From Paenibacillus kobensis NBRC 15729 (GTDB taxonomy: Bacteria > Bacillota > Bacilli > Paenibacillales > Paenibacillaceae): a stretch of DNA of 64,000 nt. Where the stretch lies: the NCBI RefSeq assembly GCF_004000825.1, contig NZ_BILZ01000003.1, positions 180,960-244,959 on the forward strand. The letters are read 5' to 3'. Below are positions 1-8,614 of the stretch, one piece after another; positions within the stretch are counted from its first letter, which is position 1; each line of letters starts with the position of its first letter. The notes beneath the pieces were generated by a model that was not told where the DNA came from, ran no database searches, and saw nothing but the letters and a program-made list of their open reading frames with translations. The translations under genes and the position numbers were made by a program.

Positions 1-604
1 CCTGTAACACCTTAACAGACGATCCATGACTATTACATACATCTATCAGATGCTTATGCAATGGAATATCATTGAAACTTAACCTCAGTTCCCCATGACT
101 TAATTCCCTTTCGATGAATTCCGCACTACGTTTAACATGTTGCCTTCTCAGATATTCTGTAAAAACCTTATCCTCAATTCTAGTTGAAGCTCGATGATCA
201 CCTTCGTGCTTATACTGAATATAATCTTTATACAGTGGATCTGTAGTTAGAAGCACTTCATAATCCTTCGAGTTCCTGATAATATCTTCCCTCTCAGCCG
301 CAGAGCAGGTCATTCCGATATCATGTAAATATGCTGAAAGGATTAGTAATGTTATTTCAATTTCATTAAGTTTTTCAAGGGTCTCTTGTGGAATAATACA
401 CTCCATAATTTTAATAATTTTCAAACTATGTGATTCATCATGGAGAGTATATTCTGGCATATTTTCTGGAATACGCGCTAAAAGTGGTATAGCATGGTTT
501 ACAATTTTCAGAACTACCTCAGAAATTTTATTTAAGCTACTTTCAACTTTCAGTAACTGTTTAAATAAATCAGTATCTACTAAATGATTCATATAAGACC
601 CCAT
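1..604 (-). CDS. HD-domain protein, partial (runs off left edge)
   Basis: An open frame starts at 604 with a strong ribosome binding site (AGGAGAGG, 5 bases before the ATG) and stays open for 201 codons to the window edge, so the C-terminus is missing. The protein has H55 and H59 in a HDESH motif and H94-D95 in LHDIGM, the spacing of an HD metal-dependent phosphohydrolase. This N-terminal arrangement resembles HD domains found in large proteins of bacterial conflict systems, some fused to HSP90-like ATPases; that assignment is from memory of the family and is an inference. The gene is far more AT-rich than its neighbours, including A/T-ending codons, and it sits directly after rlmH, which suggests acquisition by transfer. 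The alternative start at codon 5 (592) lacks a comparable binding site. Confidence 0.75.
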   Translation of the reverse strand, partial: MGSYMNHLVDTDLFKQLLKVESSLNKISEVVLKIVNHAIPLLARIPENMPEYTLHDESHSLKIIKIMECIIPQETLEKLNEIEITLLILSAYLHDIGMTCSAAEREDIIRNSKDYEVLLTTDPLYKDYIQYKHEGDHRASTRIEDKVFTEYLRRQHVKRSAEFIERELSHGELRLSFNDIPLHKHLIDVCNSHGSSVKVLQ

Positions 605-634
605 ATTATCCTCTCCTTATTTAAATAGTCCTTT

Positions 635-663
635 TATATATAAAATGGATTTTTTAGATTCAA
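635..663 (-). promoter_or_regulatory. Candidate sigma-A promoter of the HD-domain gene
   Basis: On the minus strand TTGAAT (658-663) and TATATA (635-640) are separated by 17 bases, about 30 bases upstream of the start codon at 604. The surrounding 605-865 stretch is very AT-rich and holds no gene, so chance matches are easy. Confidence 0.35.
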
Positions 664-865
664 GGTATAAAGTTAAGTATAATAATACGTTGTATATATT
701 TCTATAAATATTTATTATTTTATGTAAAATAGGAGATCGAATTTTTTAATCTCAAACATACTAATATCGGTATACCTACTTAATTTTTTTCTCTTTAATA
801 TAAATGTACCAAAGTGTATCAAGTATTGTTTCCGTAATTCAGATAACTAGAGCCATGTTTTCGCC

Positions 866-883
866 CTACTTGTGGTATGGTTC
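866..883 (-). other. SCC-type attachment-site-like sequence at rlmH 3' end
   Basis: The last 18 bases of rlmH read GAACCATACCACAAGTAG on the minus strand, close to the conserved 3' end that staphylococcal Ccr recombinases use (coding for a YHK-stop ending). The resemblance may simply reflect protein conservation; no recombinase gene is visible in this window. Confidence 0.35.
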
Positions 884-1345
884 CCCCCGGTTAATCTTCA
901 CCGCTCGGTACACCTGCTCAATGAGCACCAGCCGCATGAGCTGATGTGGCAGCGTCATGCGCCCGAAGCTCAGCTTCTGCTGGGCGCGGCGCAGCACGGC
1001 CGGGGACAGGCCGGTGCTGCCGCCAATCACAAAAGCCACGTGGCTCTTGCCGTACGTGGCTAACTTATCGAGCTGCACCGCCAGGTCCTCGCTCGACCAC
1101 AGCTCGCCGTCCAGCGCGAGCGCGATAACGTGCGCGTCCGGCTTGATCTGCGCGAGCAGCCGCTCGCCTTCGCGGTCGCGCACCTGCGCTTCTTCCGCCG
1201 GACTCATCGTCTCCGGCGCCTTCTCGTCGGGCACCTCCGTCAGCAGCAGCTTGACGTAAGGGCCGAGACGCTTCGCATATTCGGCAATGCCTGCTACGAG
1301 GTATTTCTCCTTCAGCTTCCCGATCGTCGCAATCTGGATCAACAT
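866..1345 (-). CDS. rlmH: 23S rRNA (pseudouridine1915-N3)-methyltransferase RlmH
   Basis: This 159-residue SPOUT-class methyltransferase uses S-adenosylmethionine to methylate pseudouridine 1915 in helix 69 of 23S rRNA. Length is normal for the family. The trefoil-knot signature GGSTGLS is at residues 108-114 and the conserved C-terminal end, RGEPYHK, is intact. It follows the CxxH/CxxC gene on the same strand with a 3-base gap, so the two are probably co-transcribed. In Bacillus subtilis the orthologue lies near htrC and walJ, as here. The 3' end matters: it is the site used by SCC elements in staphylococci, and base composition changes abruptly immediately downstream. Confidence 0.97.
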   Translation of the reverse strand: MLIQIATIGKLKEKYLVAGIAEYAKRLGPYVKLLLTEVPDEKAPETMSPAEEAQVRDREGERLLAQIKPDAHVIALALDGELWSSEDLAVQLDKLATYGKSHVAFVIGGSTGLSPAVLRRAQQKLSFGRMTLPHQLMRLVLIEQVYRAVKINRGEPYHK

Positions 1346-1348
1346 CGG

Positions 1349-1516
1349 CTACACCACCAGGAACTCGGCTGGTTCTTCGCACATATCGCATTGGCGCGGC
1401 GGATCCCAGTCGGAGAACTCCGTATCCTTCAAGTTCACCATATCCGGTGCGTCTTCATATTCATCAACGAATTTATCGAGTGCTAATTCCACATGCTGTT
1501 TACATACACAATACAT
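1349..1516 (-). CDS. Small CxxH/CxxC zinc-binding-type protein
   Basis: A 55-residue protein beginning MYCVCKQH and ending in QCDMCEEPAEFLVV. It carries two Cys/His pairs, one near the N-terminus (CxxxxH with C5 and H8) and a CxxC at residues 43-46, the pattern of the small CxxH/CxxC family found next to rlmH in Paenibacillaceae and some bacilli. The pairs could bind one zinc ion; the function is not known. The stop is only 3 bases before the rlmH start, so the two genes likely form one transcript. The upstream Shine-Dalgarno is weak (GGGG 12-15 bases away), and the start was chosen from family resemblance. Confidence 0.8.
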   Translation of the reverse strand: MYCVCKQHVELALDKFVDEYEDAPDMVNLKDTEFSDWDPPRQCDMCEEPAEFLVV

Positions 1517-1770
1517 ACTTGTCCATTACCCCGATTTCTTCATAAGTTGGTTACTGGTTATTATACCAAATGCCCCGCCCCCCTAACTACCTCTCCCCTT
1601 GGCAAAATATTGCCGAATCGCACCCGCTTCACGACAATGCCTCCAAAAGCCTGCAATTCTACAGCCAGCTTTGAATTGTTGCTTCATTATCAAATTAATC
1701 CGATTGACTGTCGGTTCACTCCGGGTGAGAATCAAATCATAAGGCATTATTCACCACGGGGGGACTAGCG

Positions 1771-3462
1771 ATGAAGATTAAGTACAAGCTTCCATCCGCA
1801 TTCATGATCATTATTGCGCTTATGATCGGGATGGCGGGAACGAGTTACATGCACATCGACCGGACGGATAAAGCGATCGAAGAGATGCTGCAGGACGACA
1901 ACTACCATAATGAGCTGCGCTATCTGCAATACCGTTTGGCTGGCATGTCCAACGACGAACGCGGGTATCTGCTGAATGGTGACCCGAGCTTCCGAGAAGG
2001 TATACAGCAGAAGAACTTAGACGTGGCGGACAGCTTCGCCCGCATTGAAGCTAATCCCTCCCTTGATGACAGCGACCGCAAATTGCTGATTCAGATCAAA
2101 GCGGACTATGAGACTTACTCCACCTGGAGCAACAAAACATTGGATCAGATGGACCTCAACAATAAGCAAGGCGCTCTCATGGCCCACTTAGGCGATGAGC
2201 GCACAGCCCGCAAACAGCTCGATGCGGTAATAGACGACGCGGTGAAGAAGCTGGAAGCCGAGATAAATAGCGATAAAGCCAATCGCGAAGACGATTCGGA
2301 TCAGCAATCTATCATTATGCTGACCATTTCCATTGCCGCCATTATCATCACTCTGATCGTAAATTTCTTCCTGACCGCGTCGATTACGCGGCCGATCCGC
2401 AGCATTAACCGGCAGCTTGAATCCATTGCCGAAGGCAACGGCGATTTAAGCCGTGACCTGGATATTCGTTCGAAGGACGAAATCGGCCAATTAGCCCAAT
2501 CGTTCAACAAGATGTCAGGCAAGCTCCGCACCATCCTGTCCCAAGCGATGGATACAGCTGTTCAGGTTGCTTCCTCGTCCCAGCAATTGAGCGCTAGTGC
2601 CGAGCAGACGACGCGGGCAACGGAGCATATCGTCGAGACGACCCAGCAGATTGCGACTAATGCGGAAACGGAACAACGTCACATGGAGGAAGCATCGCAG
2701 GCTATCGGCAGCATGTCCGCAGGCATCGAGCAAGTGTCGGGCAACAACGAACAGATGCGGATGAATGCGCATTCCGCGAGAGAGGCCTCTACGACCGGGG
2801 CCGAAGCGGCGAATGACGTTCTGCAGACGATGGAACAGATGCAGACGACCGTATCTCAGACCTCGTCGGTCGTGCAGTCGCTCGGCAACCGTTCGCAGCA
2901 GATCGACAGCATTACGAGCGTCATCACCGATATCGCGACTCGTACGAACCTGCTGGCGCTCAACGCTTCGATCGAAGCTTCCCGTGCCGGGGAGCATGGC
3001 CGAGGCTTCGCCGTCGTCGCGCAAGAAATTCGCAAGCTGGCCGAACAATCCGGACAATCCGCCCAGCAGATCGGCGAGCTTATCCAAGAGGTCGTTCAGG
3101 AGACGAGACGAGCCGTCGACTCGATGAACGCCGTTGCCGACCAGACGCAGCAAGGCCTTCAGAAGACAGAGCAATTAAATGAACTGTTCCGCGAGATTGA
3201 AGAACATGTAGCTGCCGTGGACGGGCAAGCGACGCAAGCCGCCTCGACGACAGCCGAGCTCGCAGCCTCGAGCCGCCAGATTGTAGAGATGACGAGCGTG
3301 GTTTCCGATGCGAGCCACGAAGTGGCGGCCGCATGCCAGCATAATTCGGCTTCCACAGAGGAGCAGCTCGCGACGATGGAAGAGATCACCTCCTACTCCG
3401 ATACGCTCGCACAGATGGCGGAGGAGCTTCGAGAAACGTTATCCCGCTTCAAGCTGCAATAA
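1771..3462 (+). CDS. Methyl-accepting chemotaxis protein
   Basis: A 563-residue transmembrane chemoreceptor. TM1 is at about residues 8-25 and TM2 at 181-203. Between them lies a helical extracytoplasmic ligand domain of about 155 residues, of the four-helix/CHASE3 kind. A HAMP linker follows (204-256), then a long coiled-coil signalling domain whose tip contains [17 protein letters not shown] at about residues 395-415, the region that docks CheA and CheW. It would pass a periplasm-face stimulus to the flagellar motor control system. GGGGGG lies 5 bases before the ATG. The ligand cannot be told from sequence. It is a lone plus-strand gene among minus-strand neighbours, pointing against the replication direction of this arm. 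Confidence 0.93.
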   Translation: MKIKYKLPSAFMIIIALMIGMAGTSYMHIDRTDKAIEEMLQDDNYHNELRYLQYRLAGMSNDERGYLLNGDPSFREGIQQKNLDVADSFARIEANPSLDDSDRKLLIQIKADYETYSTWSNKTLDQMDLNNKQGALMAHLGDERTARKQLDAVIDDAVKKLEAEINSDKANREDDSDQQSIIMLTISIAAIIITLIVNFFLTASITRPIRSINRQLESIAEGNGDLSRDLDIRSKDEIGQLAQSFNKMSGKLRTILSQAMDTAVQVASSSQQLSASAEQTTRATEHIVETTQQIATNAETEQRHMEEASQAIGSMSAGIEQVSGNNEQMRMNAHSAREASTTGAEAANDVLQTMEQMQTTVSQTSSVVQSLGNRSQQIDSITSVITDIATRTNLLALNASIEASRAGEHGRGFAVVAQEIRKLAEQSGQSAQQIGELIQEVVQETRRAVDSMNAVADQTQQGLQKTEQLNELFREIEEHVAAVDGQATQAASTTAELAASSRQIVEMTSVVSDASHEVAAACQHNSASTEEQLATMEEITSYSDTLAQMAEELRETLSRFKLQ

Positions 3463-3485
3463 TAATCATATAGCCATTCCGACAA

Positions 3486-3524
3486 AATAACGCCGCCAGA
3501 GGCCATCCCTCCAGCGGCGTTATT
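3486..3524 (+). terminator. Inverted repeat after the chemoreceptor gene
   Basis: AATAACGCCGC (3486-3496) pairs perfectly with GCGGCGTTATT (3514-3524) across a 17-base loop, just after the stop codon at 3462. A T-rich run follows, so it fits an intrinsic terminator. Confidence 0.6.
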
Positions 3525-3546
3525 ACTTATTTCATCATCCAAGTGC

Positions 3547-3579
3547 CAAAAGAGCAGACCGCCCCAGGCGGCCTGCTCT
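3547..3579 (-). terminator. Intrinsic terminator of the HtrA-type protease gene
   Basis: A 13-bp stem with one mismatch (3551-3563 with 3567-3579, loop CCA) is followed on the minus strand by TTTT. It begins 10 bases after the protease stop codon. Confidence 0.75.
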
Positions 3580-3588
3580 CGACATCGA

Positions 3589-4995
3589 CTATTCGTCGTC
3601 CTTGCTCTTCTGGGTCAGCTTCACTTTCGTCGTCATCAGCTTACCGTCGCGGTAGAACGTAATTTCGATCGTGTCGCCAATTTCCTTCTTGTTGTACAAA
3701 TATTTGCGAAGCTCCATCGTGCTGCCGATCGGCGTCTTGTCGAACTTCACGATCAAGTCGTTGAACTGCAGTCCCGCTTCCTTCGCCGGGCCGACCGCCT
3801 CGAGCACGATGACTCCATCCTCTACGCCTTCCGGCAGAACGAGACCAGTACCGTTCTCCTCGCCTTCCAGCATAGCCTCCGCGTCTTCACCGGCAGCCGG
3901 CGCCTTATCGCCTGCGCCTGGAGCAGCTTCCTCCGCCTGAGCACCCGGGTCCAAGCTGTCCTTCGGACCTTGACCCTGCTGCTGCGTCAGCGCTTGCTGC
4001 GCAAGATATTGATCCAGATCGAACGTGTAGACGCCGAGATACGGACGTTTCACGATGCCGAACTCGATCAAGCTGTCGATTACCGGACGCGCATTGTCGA
4101 TCGGAATCGCGAATCCGACGCCTTCAACGCCTAAGTCGGCAATCTTCATACTGTTAATGCCCACGACGTTGCCGTCCAGATCGATGAGCGGACCGCCGCT
4201 GTTGCCCTGGTTAATGGAGGCATCGATCTGAATGACCTCCTGCTCCCAGTCGTAGTTGCCGTCCTGATTCAGCGACACCGGAATGACGCGCGTCGTCTTG
4301 CTTATAATGCCCATCGTCAGCGAGTCGTCTAATCCGAGCGGACTGCCGATCGCCATAACCCATTCGCCATTGCGCAGCTTGCTCGAATCGCCGAACTTCG
4401 CCACCTCTTTGATGCCTTCTCCATCCATCTGCAGCACCGCGAGATCGGTAATTGGATCGTCGCCGACGACTTCCGCCACGCGTGCGCTGCCGTCGATCAT
4501 CGCGATCTTCACCCGCTCAGCGCCTGCGATGACGTGAGAGTTGGTTACGATAAGCGCCTTGCCGTCCTTCTTCTCGAAAATAACGCCCGAACCGATGCCC
4601 GCATCCTGCAAGTCATCCTCGCTATAGCCGTTCTCATCATTCGCCGGACCGTATTGTTCATTAATAACGCTGACGACCGTCGGTCTTACTTTAGCCGCCG
4701 CTGTAATCGTCTTCTCATAAGGGTCCGCCGTCTGCGTCTGCGTCGCCGACACTGAAGCAGCCGCCTTCTGGCCCCCGGCCTTGCCCCCGCTGCCGCCGCC
4801 GAATTGGGTCACCGCTCCGAACAGAAGCGCGGCCCCTACGACGCTGATAGCCGATGACAATACGGCAAGCCGAACCCGCGACCATGTGGACCGGCTTCGC
4901 AGCACCATCGACTGCTTGCCTGCATCCTCTTGCACCCAGCGGCTTCTCCGCTTGGAAACACGACTCGAATAGAAATCGTCATCGAATAGGCTCAT
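3589..4995 (-). CDS. HtrA/DegP-family serine protease (YyxA/HtrC-like), membrane anchored
   Basis: A 468-residue surface protease that degrades or handles misfolded exported proteins. One transmembrane helix (about 42-64) anchors it with the catalytic part outside. The trypsin-like triad is complete: H154 in NSHVIAG, D184 in ITDLAVL and S266 in QGNSGGP. A single PDZ domain lies at about 380-455, after an Ala/Gln/Glu-rich linker. The start was set at MSLFDDDF because AGGAGAG lies 7 bases upstream; a longer frame from 5040 has no such site. Its place beside walJ matches B. subtilis yyxA (htrC), so a link with WalRK-controlled envelope care is plausible but inferred. Confidence 0.93.
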   Translation of the reverse strand: MSLFDDDFYSSRVSKRRSRWVQEDAGKQSMVLRSRSTWSRVRLAVLSSAISVVGAALLFGAVTQFGGGSGGKAGGQKAAASVSATQTQTADPYEKTITAAAKVRPTVVSVINEQYGPANDENGYSEDDLQDAGIGSGVIFEKKDGKALIVTNSHVIAGAERVKIAMIDGSARVAEVVGDDPITDLAVLQMDGEGIKEVAKFGDSSKLRNGEWVMAIGSPLGLDDSLTMGIISKTTRVIPVSLNQDGNYDWEQEVIQIDASINQGNSGGPLIDLDGNVVGINSMKIADLGVEGVGFAIPIDNARPVIDSLIEFGIVKRPYLGVYTFDLDQYLAQQALTQQQGQGPKDSLDPGAQAEEAAPGAGDKAPAAGEDAEAMLEGEENGTGLVLPEGVEDGVIVLEAVGPAKEAGLQFNDLIVKFDKTPIGSTMELRKYLYNKKEIGDTIEITFYRDGKLMTTKVKLTQKSKDDE

Positions 4996-5129
4996 ATCTA
5001 TCTCTCCTCTCAATGCCTTGCGAGACATCAAGATTATCATTCAGTTATAGGAATGTTTTCGGCAATTACGACTACAATAATAATAGATTACGAGACGAAA
5101 AGATAGATAATAAAGGAGCGAATGCCATT

Positions 5130-5351
5130 ATGAGCAAAAAATCTTCGCCCGCTTGGGATTTCATCCAGCTGGCCGGAACTGTAGCTGACCTGAAACGCGA
5201 TCACTACCGTACGCTTCTGACGGTGAGCGTGCTCGTCGACCTGCTCGTCGACCGCGGAATTGTGACCCGCGAAGAGCTGGAACAGCGTACCGCATCACTC
5301 GATGAAGAGCTCGAGCTGCTTATCGACGCCTCACTTCGTCCCATGGGGTAG
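5130..5351 (+). CDS. Small conserved-looking protein of unknown function
   Basis: A 73-residue protein starting MSKKSSPAWDF with a good binding site (AAAGGAG, 9 bases upstream). It is predicted to be mostly helical, with a hydrophobic middle and an acidic C-terminal helix; no transmembrane segment or known motif is evident. It is transcribed divergently from the protease, and its last 32 bases overlap the 3' end of walJ on the opposite strand. I do not recognise the family. The overlap could lead to interference between the converging transcripts. Confidence 0.65.
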   Translation: MSKKSSPAWDFIQLAGTVADLKRDHYRTLLTVSVLVDLLVDRGIVTREELEQRTASLDEELELLIDASLRPMG

Positions 5352-6126
5352 CGCGGTCGCAGTACGTATCCCGCAACGGATTCTCATCCCTTTTAAAGAA
5401 TATGCCGTTGTTCTCGAATATACTATTAATCGTTAACTTGGCCAGATCCATTACATTATGATCAAGACTTAAGTGGGCGAGATACACCCGCTTCGTCCGG
5501 TCCGTCATCAGCTCGCATAGTGCCTCGCCCGCCGCCACATTGGACAAGTGTCCGACATCGCTTAGGATGCGCCGTTTAATATTCCATGGATACCGCCCCA
5601 TTCGGAGCATCTCCGTATCGTGATTCGATTCCAGGACGAGCACGTCCGAATCGATGATAGACTGCCTCACTTTGTCGCTCACATAACCAAGGTCGGTCGC
5701 CAGACTCAGCTTGTACCCGTCCTCGGCGAACGTATAGCCGACCGGCTCCTCCGCGTCATGGGAGATCGGGTAAGACGTCACCCGCATGTTGCCGAACGAG
5801 AGCGTCTCGCCCGTCTGCATAATCGTCCGCTTCTCCGGTGCGATCGTGCCGACATGCTTCTCCATTGCACCCCAGGTCGCCTCGTTGGCGTAGATCGCAA
5901 TATTATATTTGCGGGCGATTGCGCCCAGTCCCTTAATATGATCGGAATGCTCATGCGTCACGAACAGGGCATCAATCTCATGTCCTGACACCCCGCGCTC
6001 CGCCATCAGTTGATCGATCCGCTTGGCGCTAAGGCCGGCATCGATAAGCACCGTGTGCTCATCGTTCTGCACGATCGTCGCGTTGCCCGTCGATCCGCTG
6101 GATAGATTGGTAAACCGTAATCCCAT
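5320..6126 (-). CDS. walJ: MBL-fold metallohydrolase WalJ (YycJ)
   Basis: A 268-residue metallo-beta-lactamase-fold enzyme, last gene of the wal operon. The metal motif THEHSDH (H58, H60, D62, H63) is intact, and the N-terminal FTNLSSGSTGN is typical of YycJ. In B. subtilis and streptococci this protein has been linked to coordination of cell wall and DNA-related processes; its physiological substrate is unclear. The start at 6126 is preceded by GAAAGG 6 bases away; the 15 codons upstream in frame do not resemble the family. It lies about 100 bases after yycI on the same strand. Confidence 0.94.
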   Translation of the reverse strand: MGLRFTNLSSGSTGNATIVQNDEHTVLIDAGLSAKRIDQLMAERGVSGHEIDALFVTHEHSDHIKGLGAIARKYNIAIYANEATWGAMEKHVGTIAPEKRTIMQTGETLSFGNMRVTSYPISHDAEEPVGYTFAEDGYKLSLATDLGYVSDKVRQSIIDSDVLVLESNHDTEMLRMGRYPWNIKRRILSDVGHLSNVAAGEALCELMTDRTKRVYLAHLSLDHNVMDLAKLTINSIFENNGIFFKRDENPLRDTYCDRATPWDEVRRR

Positions 6127-6224
6127 AACAGCCTTTCGTCCCTTCTCCCCACTTGCTCGCGAAGCAAGCACTCAACCGAATGCCTGCCTGTTCCGCCGCA
6201 CTCATCCTCTGATGTTTCGTTCCC

Positions 6225-6992
6225 CTAAGGATGACTGCTCGTCACTTCATCATCGCTTTTCTCTTGTACAACCTCAGCACTTATCGCATGCACGTAGAAC
6301 GGCTTGCCGTTCTCCAATATGACTCGCCATGACGGTGCCGCATACTGCGTCTCCGATTCGAACAGTTGGCCATGATAGCCGAGCGATATTTCCTTAATGA
6401 CCGAGCCTTCCTCCAAATACTTATCGATCAGCGGCATAACCGCCTTCGAAGCCGACAATACTTCGCGCGCCTCGGTTACATCCGACTGCTGCAGCTCCAC
6501 CTGCGTCTGGCTGTAGGCCGTTATTTTCTGATTCTGGTTGCTGTAGTACAACTCCAGCTTCACATCGAACATCGGCCGCCCGCCTGCCATCCGGTATAGG
6601 ACGAACACGCCGTCCGTACTCGACAGCTGATCGAAGCGGTACAGCTTCAGATCCGGGATAATGCCGCCCAGCTGTTCTTGCAGTTCCTTCTCTTCGAACA
6701 CGATCCGGCTGTCGACCGGTGTCTTCAGCTCCACCCGCTTGGCTAAGCCCGGCGGCGTCGTGAACCGGTAGGTCAGGTCGCGCATCTTAGGCGTCTCCGA
6801 CGGAATGCTCGCGGAGGTCGCGAGTCCGATGCCCCGCTCCTTCATAATGCGGAGCGTATCGGTTCCCAAGTCGCCCAGCTTCTGGTCCGCGTTCAACCGC
6901 TCGCTGACGTTCTGCCATAACTGATAGCCTAGCACCACGTTCAACACGAGAAAAGCTAATATGAGCACGCTCTTCGCGCGGCTCCAATCCAT
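6225..6992 (-). CDS. yycI: Two-component regulatory accessory protein YycI
   Basis: A membrane-anchored extracellular protein of about 255 residues, with one N-terminal helix (about residues 8-26) starting MDWSRAKSVLILAFL. With YycH it contacts the WalK sensor kinase and tunes its activity, which in turn controls peptidoglycan hydrolases. The start ATG at 6992 has GGGGGTGA 6-7 bases upstream; the GTG two codons earlier overlaps that site. It lies 47 bases after yycH in the walRKHIJ order, so it is part of that operon. Confidence 0.93.
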   Translation of the reverse strand: MDWSRAKSVLILAFLVLNVVLGYQLWQNVSERLNADQKLGDLGTDTLRIMKERGIGLATSASIPSETPKMRDLTYRFTTPPGLAKRVELKTPVDSRIVFEEKELQEQLGGIIPDLKLYRFDQLSSTDGVFVLYRMAGGRPMFDVKLELYYSNQNQKITAYSQTQVELQQSDVTEAREVLSASKAVMPLIDKYLEEGSVIKEISLGYHGQLFESETQYAAPSWRVILENGKPFYVHAISAEVVQEKSDDEVTSSHP

Positions 6993-7039
6993 GCGCACTC
7001 ACCCCCGGCAAGGCGCGAAACTCCGCGCCCCGCGACCTG

Positions 7040-8614
7040 TTACTGCACTTTCGTCTGGCTTGCGAACGACATGATGCCGCTGACCGGCGCTTTATTCGGA
7101 TTATCGGTCTTGTTCTCGCCGGAATCACCGATTTCCCCGGACGAATAGGTGACTCCGGACGTTTGGCCAACGCCGCTTCCAACCGTTCCGCTCAGCGGAT
7201 TAACCGGACTTCCCTGTTGTTGTTGCTGATGCTGTTGCTGTTGTTTTTGCTGTTTCTGCGCGCTCGCTTGCTCCTGCCAGGCGCGGCGTTCCGCGGAACC
7301 ATCATACCCTTCGGGCATCGCGCCTGCGACGACGCTCTGGGAACCGTCCGCATAACGGACAGCCCATACCGGCACCAGACTCAGCTGCGAATCCTTCGTT
7401 ATCGGCACCACTTGCACCGCAGGATACAACGCCACAATATCGGTGCTGCGGTCCATGTTGTCGAGCGCCGACCGCAGCCGGTCTCCACCCGGCAGCCAGC
7501 GCGTTGACTTGGATACCGCGTCGCCCTTAAGCGTCATAAGCGATCGCTCGTACTCCGTCACGACGCCCTGCTGAAGCAGCAGCCGCATATAACCAAACTT
7601 ATACACCTGATCCGACACGATCGGATACGCACCGTAATATTGCTGGAACAGCACCGTCCGGCTCTCTTCCCCTGACGGATCGTCTGCCGGCTTCACCGGT
7701 ACGTAACGGTTCAATCCATCCCATCCGCCATGATCATTAATGAATTGCATCGACGCAAGCACATTGTCCGTCGTATTGTTCTCCGTCGTCTGCGGAGCGG
7801 CCGGATTCGTATAGCTGACCCAATTGCCGCTTTGCTCAATCTGCAGACCGCGCTTGCCGTCGGTCACGATCTCGGCGCCGCTGAGCGTCTTCATCGCAAG
7901 CGTCGTGCCCGGATCGAAGAACAAGCTGCGCTGCATCTGCTCTGGCGTATACGTCTCATAGCCGACGACCGCTTGTACCGCCTCGATCGACAGCTCCGGC
8001 ACGTAGATGTTGCCGACAGCCTTATAAGGTGTTCCGAATTCTCCGAAGCCAACATATTCCTCTACATCATGCTCCGTCAGATCGGTCCGGACCGCTTCAT
8101 AGACGGCGCGGCCGTCGCTGCTGAACAAGAACGCATGTACAAGACCGGTATCTTCGTCGGTGTAGATCCAGATTCGCTCAATTCGATCACCCATAAACTG
8201 AAGGTCGCCCTCCAGCTTCATCAGCTTCTCGAGCAAAGCGACTGGAACGCCGCCGCCAAACCGAAGCTCGACACCACGCTTCTTCTCCCGGATTTGGTAC
8301 CAGTCATAGCTGCTGACCGGATACCGGGTAAACCCTTTGAAGCCAACAGCTTGTATCTTGTGAAACACGAGATCGTAGAAATTGGACGGCGGGTACAGCA
8401 CCGTATGCTGTTCATCCCCTAGATGCAGCACAATCGAATCCGGGAAAATAACGTTCTCGATCTGCTGCGCCAATCCCATCGGTTCCGTATTCACATAATC
8501 AATCTCTGTCCGTACCGCCTTCAACCCCGGCATGCTGTAAGCAAGCCAGTAGCTTTGCAGCAGGCTGAGCACGATCAGGACGGTTAGAATCGCTGTCTTC
8601 AACCGCTCAATCAT
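7040..8614 (-). CDS. yycH: Two-component regulatory accessory protein YycH
   Basis: A 524-residue protein with one N-terminal membrane helix (about 8-27) and a large extracellular part. With YycI it forms a complex that modulates WalK. It is longer than typical bacillar YycH because of a C-terminal extension that includes a Gln-rich tract (about residues 453-470) and a Ser/Gly-rich tail. The start overlaps the 3' end of walK by 8 bases, which suggests translational coupling. Confidence 0.93.
   Translation of the reverse strand: MIERLKTAILTVLIVLSLLQSYWLAYSMPGLKAVRTEIDYVNTEPMGLAQQIENVIFPDSIVLHLGDEQHTVLYPPSNFYDLVFHKIQAVGFKGFTRYPVSSYDWYQIREKKRGVELRFGGGVPVALLEKLMKLEGDLQFMGDRIERIWIYTDEDTGLVHAFLFSSDGRAVYEAVRTDLTEHDVEEYVGFGEFGTPYKAVGNIYVPELSIEAVQAVVGYETYTPEQMQRSLFFDPGTTLAMKTLSGAEIVTDGKRGLQIEQSGNWVSYTNPAAPQTTENNTTDNVLASMQFINDHGGWDGLNRYVPVKPADDPSGEESRTVLFQQYYGAYPIVSDQVYKFGYMRLLLQQGVVTEYERSLMTLKGDAVSKSTRWLPGGDRLRSALDNMDRSTDIVALYPAVQVVPITKDSQLSLVPVWAVRYADGSQSVVAGAMPEGYDGSAERRAWQEQASAQKQQKQQQQHQQQQQGSPVNPLSGTVGSGVGQTSGVTYSSGEIGDSGENKTDNPNKAPVSGIMSFASQTKVQ

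Noticed and set aside
1493..1768. 91-codon plus-strand frame before the chemoreceptor gene
   Set aside because: Overlaps the CxxH/CxxC gene on the other strand, no binding site, no family resemblance.
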